A DNA stretch of 64,000 nucleotides from Pomphorhynchus laevis (GCA_012934845.2 WNNJ02000726.1:186001-250000); one strand, 5' to 3'. Counted from the stretch's first letter, positions 1 to 12,756 are shown. Program-made: numbers and translations. The notes: a model not told the origin generated them from the sequence alone.

Positions 1-215
1 ACGGCGGACAGTTTATCAGCAATATCTTCTTCAGTCCCATTTTGTCGTTTATGGATGAACCGAACGCAGGAATGGCAGCCTCCAATGACTGGTAAACACC
101 AAGACTTTCAAGATGGATCGGTAAGGTCGCTTGCCTCTGGCTTCGTTTGGTAGTGTCGGCTCGATATCCCTCACTAGTAACTACCTTCTTTGACGATTTC
201 GATACATCAATTTGC
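1..215 (-). CDS. possible exon fragment, unidentified
   Basis: The first ~215 bases have clearly higher GC and no stop in one minus-strand frame, ending where AT-rich repeat DNA begins. The minus reading contains the stretch ATLPIHLESLGVYQSLEAA. The plus strand also has a frame open to about 127, ending at a GTAAGG donor-like site. I do not recognise either product. It may be part of a host gene or of a transposon ORF running off the left edge. Confidence 0.25.
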
Positions 216-1560
216 CAATATTATTAAATTTATTATTATTTTATTATTTATTATTATGATTAAAAGTTAGGAATTAACATATTTCCGTAATATATCAATC
301 TTTTTATTACCCTTCATGCAATTAAATCAAATTCCTTGAATTTAATTTAATTTGATATTTAACACAATATTATTAAAAATCAATTTAAACTATCAAGCCG
401 AAAATATTCATGGGTAATAAGCAATATGCTTTGCATTAGAATAGAATACTAGATAATCAAATTTCATTAAAGGAAATACGTCAATATCATGTATTTGTCC
501 CTGCTGCTATGTTGTGTCGAGGAATATGGGCCGAAAATTATTAACATAGCAATTCTTCCTGGTGACCTATAATCCTTATTCTTATACATCGTCTGTTATT
601 TATTAGTCAATTCATAAAAATTGATTTTTAATTTAAATTTAAATTTTATATTTTAGCTTGATTTAAATATAAATACAGTGATATTTTTATGGATAATAAA
701 TAATATACTTTGTAATAGAATAAGATACTATATAATTAAATTTAATCAGAGGAAATACGTCCTTAACACGTATTTGGCCCCGCTGCTATGTTGGGTAGAA
801 GAAAAAAGGCCGAAACCTGATAGCATAGGAGTTCCTCCTGATGACCTCTAATTCTTATTTTGATACATCATCTATTATTTATTATTCAATTCATAAAAAT
901 GATTTTTATTTTAAATTTCAATCTTTTATTTTAACTTAATTTAAATTATAGAAAATCTTTTATAAAAATTATTTATAATTTTATGAAATTTAATTATTTA
1001 TTATATAATATAAATATTATTACTTGAGTAATATTATTAATTGAGTAATATTATTACTCAATTCATAAAAATGACGTTTATTTTAAATTTCATTTTTTTT
1101 AACTTGATTTAAATTATAGAAAATTTAAATTATAGAACATCTAAAAGCAATTATTAATTTTATTATTTAATTATTAAATTTTGATTTAGCATTAATATGT
1201 TTTGTTTATTTTATAATTATATTAAATACGTAGACTCAGTTAGCTGATTTAATAATACATTAACTAATGAAATTTTAAGAATTGCAACAATATGTAATGA
1301 TATTGACTTCAAAATCATTAAAATAATTTAATAGATACATATTTTAAACTAGGTTACTATAAAAATAACATCAAGCAGAAAATAGTAAAATATATAAATC
1401 AACACAATAATAATATTATTTTTATTAAAAGATCTGCCCATAAATGCCATAGAATATCTATAATAATTTCTCGATCAACTCCCAAATCATTTAAAATAAT
1501 TTTAATTTGTTACAAAAATAGGAATATGATATCATTAAAGGGTAATTAATTAAACGCAAT
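216..1560 (+). repeat. Penelope-like element remnants (two tails plus RT end)
   Basis: AT-rich DNA with two copies of the Penelope tail block (about 466-600 and 752-900), recognised by an AAATACGT hairpin, the CTGCTATG/CATAGCAG pair, GCCGAAA and CTGATGA. At about 1250-1440 lies the degraded 3' end of the reverse transcriptase ORF, the same DNA as at 53740-53930. The phrase GTAGACTCAGTTAGCTGATT, a recurrent end of this family, occurs near 1228. Confidence 0.65.
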
Positions 1561-2911
1561 ATTTTTAATGTATGAAATAAGCTAATTAATTTAAATAAGT
1601 TGTAATCTATCTTTTTTTCAATAGGTCTATTTTACTTGGCCGTTTGTAAGAAATAAATCGCGGTTGTTTAATAATTATTTTAAAATTTAGATCGATGTAT
1701 TTACGCAAAAATTTTCTTTCCAAAGCCAGTTCTGTAGACGTTTGTACTTTCTTTCTTTATGGTTGTACAGTGGTTCATTTTATCAATATATTATCAAACC
1801 ACAAACCACCGACTTGTTGTTTTCTGAATATAACTTATATGAAAGGTCAATTGATTCTTTGAGTCATTTTCGTAATTTGGTACAATAGAATGCTCATAAT
1901 ACCTTTATTTGACCATATCACTTAATTTAGAAATTTTGTTGGTAATATTGATCTTTCAAGATATCTAGTGTATTGATTAATTACATAAATTAATAGAGAA
2001 TAATCATCTGATTTTAATTCCTCTATTCCTAATATAGAATTATTGACAATAAATTTTGTCTGATTTTGACATTGAAAAATATGTTATTGATATATTTGAA
2101 TCATTCCTTGTCTGTATAGTATGAACAGTAGTGTATCTGATTCTTTGTCAATTGACTGCGTATAATTCTTTTGATGTATTTTTTGATGTTTCCTTTAAAT
2201 CCTGTAAAATGATTCTTTGTTCTTTGGTAAGTTCGTTCATTTTTTCTTTAACTTTTGAGATACTTGAAAAAGGCTAGGCATTCGCTCGAAGCAAGAATTC
2301 AAATTAGTGCTAATCTGAAGGAGTTGTGCAAGAATTTCATAAAATTCTTGCACAACTCTAATTTCATAAAATTCTTGATTAATTACATAAATTAATAGTT
2401 GATAATCATCTTTCATTTATATACTGCATAAAATACGTAGACTCAGTTAGCTAATCAATTAACAATTGATTAATTGTCAATTGGACAAGTTGATTTTTTG
2501 TTGTTGTTAATTTTTATTATGTTAATATCGTAAGTTGTGAGTTTAAATAAGTCACAACTTATATCTCATTTAGATAACAAATGAGATATAAAATATATTT
2601 ATATTAATTTATATTTAAAACTTTTAATTTTAATTTTACTTGTTAAACATTTTTAATTAGAAACAATTTCTAAAAAGTCAACTGAAAACGCGTTGTTCTA
2701 TTTGGCGGTTTTAGAAAAATCCACATATTAGGCAGCTACAGCAACATAACTATTGCGAAACGATCAATATGCGATCTTATTCTAGGTAAAATTAAAATGA
2801 TAATTAAAACATGTAAAATTAAAATTTATTTATAGGGAGATCATGTGGAACTGTATACGGAAAACTTCGAGAATATATACATCGCTCAAAAGATACTCTG
2901 TAAATAATTGA
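1561..2911. other. intergenic AT-rich DNA
   Basis: No gene seen. There is a direct repeat (attaattacataaattaa, near 1976 and 2380), another copy of the GTAGACTCAGTTAGCTAAT end near 2432, and two hairpins (2321-2358 and about 2569-2601). It lies downstream of the FRG1 stop codon, so part is presumably its 3' UTR and flank. Confidence 0.5.
2321..2358. repeat. perfect 17-bp inverted repeat
   Basis: The arms gagttgtgcaagaattt (2321-2337) and its exact reverse complement (2342-2358) are separated by 4 bases. It is one of several isolated perfect hairpins in this window. Confidence 0.9.
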
Positions 2912-3578
2912 TTATTTACAATATCTGTCTGATTTCATTTTTTCTCTTCTGTCTAACAAACGTTCATGTAAAGTTCCTTGTTTTTTAGCGTATTTCAAGT
3001 CATCAACTGCACCGGGGTTAAGACGAAGCTTTTTGTCTTGAAATTTCTGATAAAGACGTACTTGATTTTCCTCAAATTGACGAAGATTCTTAGTTGCTTC
3101 GCTTCCTGAAGCATTTCCCTTTTCGCCACTAGCGTTTTTATCGCGACCACTTGTTGATTGATCTTGCTGACGATCATTTTCATAATTGCGTATTCGTATT
3201 GGCTGCTGTTCAGACAACGATACATTATCAACTACGAATAAATAATATCCATTAGCCTCTTTGCTCGCCGGTTTACAACGCCATTGCTCCTGCAAGCCTA
3301 TAGCCTCGGCACGTGCACTTATATTTTCGGATATAAATTTTGCCGAGATATACCTACCGAATCCAGTTTTAAATGCAAATGTTTTAGAACCACTGCTGTT
3401 TTCAATAGGAATAACTGTCATTATTTCTTGAGGAATAGGACCTTCTCCAATATCGTGTAAATCTCCTTGACTGATCGATCCGTCATCAAATGACTTTAGA
3501 TACCTATTATTTTGTAGCTGTAGGCTGACTGGACCTTTAACGTCATCCAAATGTTTGATCCATTTCCATCCACCATGT
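2912..3578 (-). CDS. FRG1: FRG1 protein, exon 2 (main coding exon)
   Basis: This exon encodes about 221 residues of an FRG1 homologue. FRG1 is a conserved nucleolar/Cajal-body, actin- and RNA-associated protein linked to pre-mRNA and rRNA metabolism. The exon opens with RHGGWKWI, the conserved start of the FRG1 beta-trefoil (fascin-like) domain. It contains GPVSLQLQNNRYLKSFDDG and GFGRYISA, and ends with the diagnostic tail FQDKKLRL..GTLHERLLDRREKMKSDRYCK and a stop. The reading frame extends upstream of the first in-frame candidate start to an AG acceptor at 3580-3579 (tttag then ACATGG). It joins in phase 2 to exon 1 at 12759, completing an Arg codon (AG|A). The combined length of ~267 aa is close to the ~258 aa of mammalian FRG1. 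A short charged insert rich in Gly/Ser/Lys lies before the C-terminal tail. Start and splice sites are inferred; the family assignment is firm. Confidence 0.92.
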
Positions 3579-4334
3579 CTAAATTTTACATCGTAAAATG
3601 AAGAAATTACCTTTTATTTAAACAACAAGAGGCTAGAATTTGGATTGATAATTCGACGGTTCAGCAGAACGATACTCAGTATATATTTATAAATTATTTT
3701 TAATTTTATAATAAGTCAATTATTATGACGGGAAACTACCTCCTATATTTACTACCTCTTATATAAATTGTCGATTAATTGACAGGTTACATCGTAAATA
3801 AACTTGATTTTATCACAAAAGAGCAAGAAGGAATTTATATTCTCTTAACAATTATGGCTTCCGGATTAATATTATTACATTTGGTGTAAATTCAACACTT
3901 AATCGTATTTCAGCTTTCATGTCGTTAATGTTATAAAAATTCATCAATGCTGACATTATTGATAATCTTCAGTTGCCTTTCATTAAGTAAATCGAAGATT
4001 GCGTTAGCTGCAAACTTCGATTTTTAAAGAGAAATCTGGCAATATGGCAGTTTATTTATCTTGAAAATTAACGTGATAAGTATATTTAAAGCTGCAAGGT
4101 TATATAGAGTTGTTTAGGATAAATATCTTAATTAAATATCATAAATTTAAAATAAAGATAAATAATTATAAATAATAAAAAATAAATAATTGTATGAGAT
4201 TTTGTATGGTTATTGAAATAAAAACTGGTATAATTAGATTGAATAACTGAGTCTACATGATTAACACTAAAAATAATGATGAATAACATAAATAATGATG
4301 AATAAAATAAATAATGATGAATAATAAATAATTA

Positions 4335-4722
4335 TACCATATAATTATATGATATAATATTATAAATAATATTATATAATTTATAAAGTTAAAATTTAAA
4401 ATAAAAATTCAATTTTTGTGAAATAATTAATATAAAATTTATTAGATTTTATCAAATATTATCAAATAAATAGTTATCTGATAATATTTATTATGCAGCT
4501 AGAGCCTTTCGGCATGGGAACAGAAAATAATTATACCAAATAATTATTTAAATAATATTATATAATTTATAAAGTTAAAATTTAAAATAAAAAGTCAATT
4601 TTTGTAAATTGATTAATAAATAATATGCAATTTATTAGATTTTATCAAATATTATCAAATAAATAGTTATCTGATAATATTTATTATGCGACTGGAGCTT
4701 TTCGGCATGGGAACAGAAAACT
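4335..4722. repeat. ~195-bp direct duplication
   Basis: Two adjacent copies (about 4335-4528 and 4529-4722) share an AT-rich block, the phrase gttatctgataatatttatt and the GC-richer end ttcggcatgggaacagaaaa. It has no coding content. The terminal phrase suggests two nested copies of a short unclassified transposon end. Confidence 0.7.
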
Positions 4723-4919
4723 AAAATGTACTAATTTGCTCTTTTTTGAATTACCGGTCACTTGCTCGACTGTCTGGCTTAACAATAGCATTGAGATTAG
4801 TTGGTTTAGGTCAAGGGTGTTGGTAAGCATGCCAATAAGTAAGTAGCATGCTTCATGTTGATGAAGCATGCCACTTACATGCATCTAATTGCTTAAAATG
4901 GATACCTGAGTGGGCGGGC

Positions 4920-5320
4920 CATATTGTAGGTAGGGCGTAAGTAATCATGGGTTTTAGTATAACCTTAAAGAATCGCAGAACATTGTGCAAGGATAGAACT
5001 GAAAGTTTTCGATATGTGTATGTGGTCGATATGTGTACAATGATTTTGTGGAAGTTAAATGAATGCCTATATATTTATAAACGTTGATGAATTCGATGGG
5101 TTGATAGTCTTCCGAGAGTCTATTGGAATTAGAAAGGCGTGCTTTATGGCGAAATTTGATGGCTTTGGTCTTCAAAATGTTGACAGTAAGGTCGTTTTCG
5201 ATACAGTATAGGGTGAGTCGGGCAAGTATGCATTGTTCGATTCGAATAGAGTCTGAAAATATTAGTAGGTAATCGGCGAAACGAGTGATTTTAGAGTGGG
5301 TGGTGCCGTTTGCAAGTAAG
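4920..5320 (-). pseudogene. reverse transcriptase fragment (LINE)
   Basis: Read on the minus strand this region gives FADYLLIFSDS, a decayed version of the RT catalytic YADD motif. It is followed by NDLTVNILKTKAIKF and YKYIGIHLTS, the standard palm-to-thumb succession of non-LTR RTs. No start or EN is attached. It is a truncated piece distinct from the LINE upstream of it (5461-7880). Confidence 0.65.
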
Positions 5321-5460
5321 CTGCTAAATCACCATCAAGTGAGAAAAGGATCAGAATTAGTGGATCATCTTGCAGGACTTATTTGAAGTAAGCTGCTAAA
5401 TCTCCATCAAAAAGTGAGAAAAGGAGCAGACTTAGTGGATCATCTTGCAGGACTTCTTTG
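5314..5460. repeat. 72-75 bp tandem duplication
   Basis: Two adjacent copies (5314-5385 and 5386-5460) begin aagtaagctgctaaatc and end cttgcaggactt(a/c)tttg. The second copy has a 3-base insertion and a few substitutions. It sits at the junction between two LINE fragments. Confidence 0.85.
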
Positions 5461-7880
5461 TATTAGTGATTGGAACGGAGAAAGAAACGATATTAAAAAT
5501 ACACATTTCATTCGGTAACGAGAATTGAATACACACATATACAATGTAATGTGTAGATAAAGGCTCTGGATATGTGATATTAAAAATTAAGATTTTTAAT
5601 GAGAAGTTGATGGCATTGAAAGCTTTCGAAAAGTTGCCAAAAACTGAGTAGATTAACCGCAGATTAGACGATATCATTGTGAAAAATAGTAAGTTGAGCT
5701 TTGGTCAGGGCGGTGCTGGTGGAATGTCGATTTTAAAATCTATGCTGTTCAGGAGGCAAGAGTTGCTCAGAATAGGTGGAACGGTGACGTGAAAGCAAGG
5801 ATAAGCAGGTGAGTGAGCATAGATGAATGCCATCAGCATATTGCATAAAATGAAAATTAAATGTATAAGAGATAGAAGACAAATCACCGAAAAGAGAGAA
5901 AATCAAAGGGCCTAATACGAAGCCTTGTGAAACACCGGACGGGATGGAAGAAATTTGCGAGAGAGAAGAGTTAGAACAAAAGCGAAAAGTACGGTTTGAT
6001 AAATATGAAGAAAATCAAGCCACAGTGTGTAAGAGAAGCCATAATCATGACGAAGACGATGGAGAAGAATCGAGTGATCAACAATGTCGACTGCAGATGA
6101 TAGATAAAGAGAAACTATGACACTACATAATTTTCGATCGCGCGAAATGAGTAAGTCTATAAACTTTAAGACATGCAATTTTAGTAGAATGATTAGAGCG
6201 AAAAGCATCTTGGAAGGGAGGGAACAAGTTGGAAGAAAATAGATATGCATTAACTTGCTTGAGAACGAGACGCTCAGGAGTTTAGAGAGAGTTGGGAGAA
6301 GTGAGATAGAACGGTACTATGATGATAGTGAAGGGTCGAGAGATTGCTTTTGAAGAGAGAGAACAGTGGCGCATTTCCAGTTGGAAGGAAATGTGCGGTT
6401 GCGGATTGACAAGTTGTACAAAAAGGTTAGGAAGGATGAGATAGATGAGCAGATATTTTAAGCAAGTGAGTGAGAATTGGGTCAGAAGGAGAGGTATTAT
6501 TAGGTGATGACAGAAGAATCGAAGGAACTTCGTCAGGCGAAACGGGAAGAAGGCGGAATAGTTCTGGGAGGGAAGTATTTAAAGAAATAAGAGGATACAA
6601 GCGGCATATGGGTAGAACGGAAATTAAATTTGATAGCTTAGATTGCAGATAAGAGGAAAATTCATCAGGATTTATGTTGCAAGGGGAAGATGATGGTGAA
6701 AGAATTGAGTTTAAGATTTTTCAATGAGATTTACAGTTGGAAGAGGACTCGAGTTGATTTCGCCAAAAGAAAGTACGTTTAGTTGGCATAAGAATGAGAT
6801 GGGAACGGCGGAGAGAATGATATGAAGCACGGAGATTTGGTGTGAGTGAGGTTGGAAAACGTTTAAGTGATTAAGCACATGAAGAGAGTGACGGAGCCGA
6901 CGCTTAGAAAGACTACAGTCTAAATCGAATCATGGAGCATGGCGCGACAGCTGAAAACGTCGTGGTCGAATAGGCAGAAGGTTTTAAGGATGTTCGTAAG
7001 TTCAGAATCAAACAGAATGTGAGTTGGGATTGTTGAAAGTAATTAATAGTTAAAATCAGAAAAAAGATTAGTTAAAGTGATAGAGTCAGAGTCACCCGGG
7101 CGATTAAGACGAATGTTAAAGTCACCGAGAACAAAAGAAAGAGTATAAGACAATGAATAGTGAGACATAAGATCTGTAAGATCGTTAAAGAAGATACATG
7201 ACGGGGCAACTGAACCTGGACGGTATACAATCACAAGTTCCAGAGGGAAAGGAGTTGATAATCTGCATATGAGTAATTCGAACGAGGTGTAACGGATGTT
7301 AACGTTAATTTTACGTAAAGACATTATGTGACGAGCAATGGCAACAATACCGCCATGGTTAGAAGCAGTAGATGTATAAGAGGCGATTGGACGAGCTGAT
7401 TCGACTAGAGAACACCCAGAGCTACATAGACGACGAATAGCAAGACCGTCGGAGTCAGAGTGCCAGGATTCTGTAATGCAGAGAATTTTGATAGATAATT
7501 GATCGAAGATATCGAGAAGCATATCAGCTTTATGAAGAATAGAGCGAGTGTTGAATAGACTAAGATGAAAATATGGTCAGGAGCGAGATCGACTAGCGAG
7601 GAAGACAAGGGGGAGAGATGGGACGCCATCGAATTTTTGGCCTTGTGTGTACAACGTGAAAATTTCCATTGATTTGACGTATAGATAAGGATGACTCGCC
7701 GTTTGTTTCACGTCGATGTTTCTCAATGCGCGCTAAATATAGCTGGCCAATATCAGAATGGGAGGAGGTGGAGTAAGGAGTACGTGAAGAGTAGAGAAGA
7801 ACGAGGTATGATATGTATTTAGATGTGAGGAGGAATAGGAAAATGAGATACGAGATAAATGCCTTTACTCTTTGCATTGT
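5461..7880 (-). mobile_element. LINE-A copy, EN and RT remains (CR1-like non-LTR)
   Basis: A minus-strand non-LTR retrotransposon. The endonuclease region at 7522-7043 contains ILCITESWHSDSD, GGIVAIAR, VYRPGS and VLGDFNIRL, the EEP-nuclease order E, then GDFN. The RT follows at about 6250-5690 with VDIVDHSILLHRLRHDYGFS, the RT motif containing the first catalytic Asp region, and a decayed QYADG catalytic box near 5840. Frameshifts and stops break it. The same family recurs at 15.8, 23.6, 39.0, 40.7 and 45.3 kb, so this is the most abundant LINE here. It lies in FRG1 intron 1 in the gene's orientation. Confidence 0.8.
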
Positions 7881-8089
7881 TAAGCTGAGAGCAGGAATTG
7901 TTAAAATAGCGTTAGATGATTGTGTATTTTTGAATAATTGCTATATTTTGGTAACTTCTAAGATATCATATGATCGATAAGAGATGGCTCATATCGATTC
8001 GAACATTGCGAAGCTAGGCAGTCAGTACAAAGACGGCCAGCACGGCAGCATACACAACTAGTGCAAATTGCAGACGGACCATTGCATGA
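7881..8089. other. unassigned spacer in FRG1 intron
   Basis: No ORF or repeat is recognised. It is somewhat GC-richer than the flanks around 8000-8090. Confidence 0.4.
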
Positions 8090-9180
8090 GCAACACGTTT
8101 TTACACTTTTTGATGATTTCGTATGTATTTGTTTCCGCTGTTATATTGGACCGAGAAATAGGGACGGGATACCTGATAACATATCAGTTCCTCCTGATGA
8201 CATCTAATCTTTATTTTCATATATCATATATTATTTAATTATCAATTCAAAACAATTGACTTATTTTCAATTTTAAATCTAAGACCTCTAATCCTTATTC
8301 TTATACATCGTCTGTTATTTATTAATCAATTCATACAAATTGACTTTTATTTTAAATTTCAATATAAAATTTTAACTTGATATAAATATAAATTGTATAA
8401 AATCTTATATAATTATTTATTTGCTATCTTTATTTTTATTTTAAAAAATAAAATTTTATAAAATTTTACATTGACTTCTCTCGATGTATTTAAATTTTAT
8501 TTATCGTATAAAATACGTAGACTCAGTTATCTGATCTGATTTGTTATACTGACAAGTTATTATTGACCTGTTGACTTTGTTTACCAGGTAATACAACCTC
8601 TGACAGAAATACTGAAACTGTATTATTGATACGACTAATATTTTTCTGTTAAGCAAGTTTAATGGATTTTTTTTCTTATAATGCAGAATTATACATCATC
8701 AAAATATTATTTAAATATTAAATTTACAATTTATAAATCAACTTTATAAATGGATAATAAACAATATGCTTTGTATTTTATATGCTCAAATTTTATCAGA
8801 AGAAAAACGTCATCAGCATGTATTTGGAACCACTGCTATGTTGGGTCGAGGAATAGGAACCGAAACTGGATAGCATAGCACTTCCTCCTGATGACCTCTT
8901 ATCCTTATACTGATATATCGTCTAGTATTTAGTAGTCAATTCATAAAAATTAACTTTTATTTTAAATTTCAATTTTAAATTTTAATTTGATATTAATATA
9001 AATTCTATAAAATATTATATAATTATTTATTATTTACCTTTATGCTTAATTTATATATATCGTATAAAATACTTAGACTCAGTTATCTGATTTGTTCTGC
9101 TGACAAGTTATTATTGGCCTGTGAACTTTGTTTTTTCGGTAATATAACCTGTCGGAAATACTGAAACTATGTATTATTGA
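8090..9180 (+). repeat. two Penelope-like tail copies
   Basis: Tail blocks at about 8117-8230 and 8790-8910 are each followed by the family's AT-rich 3' region and the GTAGACTCAGTTATCTGAT end (near 8514 and 9072). The second copy is well preserved: CTGCTATGTTGGGTC then GAGGAA, CCGAAAC, CATAGCA, CTTCCTC, CTGATGA. Confidence 0.75.
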
Positions 9181-9218
9181 TATGACATTATAGTACAATA
9201 TCTTGTGGCACAACGCGC

Positions 9219-9461
9219 TTGGTTCTCCATCGCTTGATGCAGACGGGTGAATACTTGCAGTCGCAAACCTCTGTCTTTGCCAGGGAACAAGGAGCCTTTG
9301 TTGTTTCAAATCACCATATAGCCTTTCTCCCAACTTCAATCCAGTTGTGGGGAGTACAGGCTACTGATGATAACCAACTAGTTCGAAATGGTGACTTTGT
9401 CATTTGCGACAATTTCACTGATGAATTTCTTTCATGGTGCAGACACCCTGATATCAAATGA
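9219..9461 (+). other. unidentified 80-residue ORF
   Basis: A compact, GC-richer reading frame with SNHHIAFLPTSIQLWGVQA and NGDFVICDNFTDEFLSWCRH. It resembles a piece of a real protein by composition, but I do not recognise the family. It lies between Penelope tails inside the FRG1 intron and opposite to the gene, so a transposon fragment is more likely than a host exon. Confidence 0.3.
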
Positions 9462-9478
9462 TTCCACGATCAATAGTA

Positions 9479-9518
9479 TTTTCATTTGAGGAAATTTAAT
9501 GATTTCCTCAAATGAAAA
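9479..9518. repeat. perfect 17-bp inverted repeat
   Basis: The arms ttttcatttgaggaaat and atttcctcaaatgaaaa are separated by ttaatg. It lies just downstream of the 9.2-9.46 kb ORF. Confidence 0.9.
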
Positions 9519-9699
9519 GGAGAGGAGGACTCTGCATCCAGTAGTGGGAGGGATCTGGCACTGGTGAGTCATTGTGATGACGAAACGGCATTCGTCATTC
9601 TTTCGCGTCGGGCTTACATGTATTACAAAAAATATACATGTATATGTTAAAACAACTATAACGCCTATTTATCAAAAATGCAACCATAAATAAATATAA

Positions 9700-11640
9700 A
9701 TAATCGGATAAAATTGAATTAATAGAAAAAATTAATTATAACAGAAGTACCATGTACCCATTAGGATTGAATGACGTGGTACAAGGAATTGGCAGAAATA
9801 GTATAATACATAATATACAACTATATTATAATAATCCGGTTAAATGCAAACCAAGAAGTCATGGTGATAAAAGGAATAAGAAAAATAGAGTTAAAAATAT
9901 TAAAAAATATATGTATATAAATGAACAATTAGAAATATTAAAACAACTTTTAAGTGATAATAAGCTAAAAGATCTTTATGTAAATATAAGAAGTTTTTCT
10001 AAAGATATCATATGTTCAATAAATCAAAAATTAATTAACGACTATGATAGGCTAAGTTGTGTAATAGACAGTTATTGTAATATAAAATACTATAATCGTA
10101 CAATAAATGTTAATAATAACAATAGAAAATATACATTAACCATAAACTTCATTAATAAATGTATAGATAACATAAATATAGCCGGACTTTTAAATAATTC
10201 TAAAAGTAAAGAAATAATAGAATCAGATTTAAGTAAACTATATTCCTAAAATAAGGTATAAACTCCTACCACCATTAGGACGAAAAATTTGTAATTATAA
10301 TAAAGAATTAAAATCAATATGTAACAATGATGTTATTTACAATCTATAATATTTTATATTAAATTAATATAAAATTATATTTATTATTAATATTAATATC
10401 ATTAATATATTAATGATATAAACTAAACACCATAAATTCAAGTAAAATTCAATTTAAGTAAAATTAAATTAATAGAAACCCTAAATATTTTGATGAATTG
10501 AAATTATTTAAAGAAAGGGACATCTATATTTAGACAAGTAAAATGTGTTCCAGTGGGAAGTAATAGTAGCCCAATTATATCTGACTTATTTTTAAGCTTT
10601 TAACCTTAACTCTAATAAATTTTATTTAATAAGTGCACAAATTTATCTAAGTAGCCTTATTCTAAATTAAATTAAAATTACTTTTAATTTGTATCGTAAA
10701 GATATCAAATTTAAATTTACAATAAACATATTTTTAATATGAATTTATAATATGAATTATAATATGAATTTATTTATAATATGAATTTGTTCGTAATCGT
10801 GTAAACAATAAATAAAATTATATAAATATATGAAATATATGTTTCGATACATTGATGATATATGTGTATTTAATTCTAATAATTTTTATTCTATTAGTGA
10901 ACAAATTTATCCAGATAAGCCTTATTATTAACAAAACCAATATTAATGATAAAGAAGGTGTATATCTAGATATGAGCATTAAATTAACATTAACTAAAAC
11001 TACTATTAATTTATATCGTAAAGATGACATATTTAAATTTACAAGAAACATTTTTTGCATGAGCATTCATGCATACCATATAATATAAAAAATATAATTG
11101 AGTAATATTATTACTCAATTCATAAAAATGACGTTTATTTTAAATTTCATTTTTTTTAACTTGATTTAAATTATAGAAAATTTAAATTATAGAACATCTA
11201 AAAGCAATTATTAATTTTATTATTTAATTATTAAATTTTGATTTAGCATTAATATGTTTTGTTTATTTTATAATTATATTAAATACGTAGACTCAGTTAG
11301 CTGATTTAATAATACATTAAATAATGAAATTTTAAGAATTGCAACAATATGTAATGATATTGGCTTTCTTCAAAATCATTTAAATAATTTAATAGATACA
11401 TATTTTAAACTAGGTTACTATAAAAATAACATCAAGCAGAAAACAGTAAAATATATAAATCAACACAATAATATAAAGAATAAATTTAAACCCTTAAGCG
11501 GAAAATTTTAAAGATAATAAATAATATACTTTGTAATTTCATCAGAATAAATACGTAGTAACGCTGCTATGTTAGGTTGAAGAATAAAGGATAATGACCT
11601 GATGGCCTTGTTCTGATACATCATATAATATTAAATGATG
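9700..11640 (+). mobile_element. Penelope-like element, decayed copy
   Basis: This is the longest 5' piece of the Penelope-like family. An intact 165-residue ORF at 9752-10249 (Asn/Lys/Ile-rich, starting MYPLGLNDVVQGIG) is the likely N-terminal RT region. It is followed by broken pieces of the RT core: GTSIFRQVK..SNSSPIISDLFLSF (about 10510-10600), the catalytic FRYIDDICVFNS box (about 10845-10875) and LDMSIKLTLTKTTINLYRK (about 10965-11030). After this comes the RT end and a deleted tail motif near 11530-11600. The YIDD box and the ..P.GGNSSPI..DLFL signature are typical of Penelope RTs. No GIY-YIG endonuclease is visible. The ORF is interrupted by stops and duplicated segments. Confidence 0.75.
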
Positions 11641-12300
11641 TATAACATAATATAATATTATATAATATAATTTTACATAACATAATATAATATTTTATAT
11701 TATATATTTATAATATAAAACGTTATAACTTAAAAATTTAATACTAAAAAGATTATAACTATAAAACTTATATTTATATAAGTTTAATACTATAATATTT
11801 TTATAATAAAATTAATAATATAACATATAATATAATGCATTATATTACATATTATATATAATAATATAATGTCTAGAGTAGTTTCGTATGTGCACTGCCT
11901 CCATGATCCAACACCCGGACCAGTGGTTGACAGAAAACATCTTGTGTAATATTATTTGTTTTTTATTGTCAGAAATTATTGTGATATTGTTATAATTATA
12001 ATATTATATATTATAATATTATATATTATATATGAACTTTTAAACTACGAAAAGTTCTCATAAAATATACAGTCACAGTTATGGTGACTAGTCGCAGTTA
12101 TATAGTCACATATATGATACATATATATTATATAATGTTGTCGAATTAGCAGAATTAGATTTTTCTAAATTATTTTTAATAATAGTGTCCAGTTTGGATA
12201 CAGGTCGTAAAAATGGATCAACCTCAGTTGTTTTTGATTGTAAATTTTGACAGCAAGACAAGAAATCGATATATAATATATACAATAACATAATACAATA
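11641..12300. other. AT-rich spacer with a conserved 50-base block
   Basis: Mostly (ta)n-like DNA. At 11885-11935 a GC-richer block reads YVHCLHDPTPGPVVD in the plus frame. A diverged copy lies in the opposite orientation at about 48490-48545. A 61-residue minus ORF at 12291-12106 (PFLRPVSKLDTIIKNN) has no recognised family. Confidence 0.4.
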
Positions 12301-12756
12301 ACATCAACAGAGAACCAGCAAATTCAAGAGATAACAATTATCTCCGGTTTCGCTCTATATTCGTTGAGTTTTAAATCAATTGGTTGTTTACCAATACTGC
12401 CACAATCAACTCAATTGTATTTCACTTGGTCTTCATTATTTTTACTTGATTTTCAAGTATTATCAATAAGTATAAGATTCCAATATTACGATCCAATAAG
12501 TAACAAAAAAATCATAATTAACTCATCTACCAAAATATTATGATAAATTTTAACAATCAACAACCTTCAAAATTTGTAAAACTAAAAATAAAAGATTTTA
12601 TTTTGTGGCCTTGACGTGTGACAGAACGGTTAAGCATTTTTTGAAGTTGCTTACAACATTACGTCTGTTCAATTAAGTCTGCAAACCATTATCTAAATTA
12701 CGTAAAATAAAAACTATTTTTCATTTTTCAGTTTTATATTCCTGACAAACTATTTT
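12301..12756. other. FRG1 intron, first part
   Basis: No coding content is seen. This is unique-looking sequence immediately downstream of FRG1 exon 1. Confidence 0.4.

Noticed and set aside
6470-6652. Plus-strand 60-codon ORF
   Set aside because: Antisense shadow of the minus-strand LINE-A linker.
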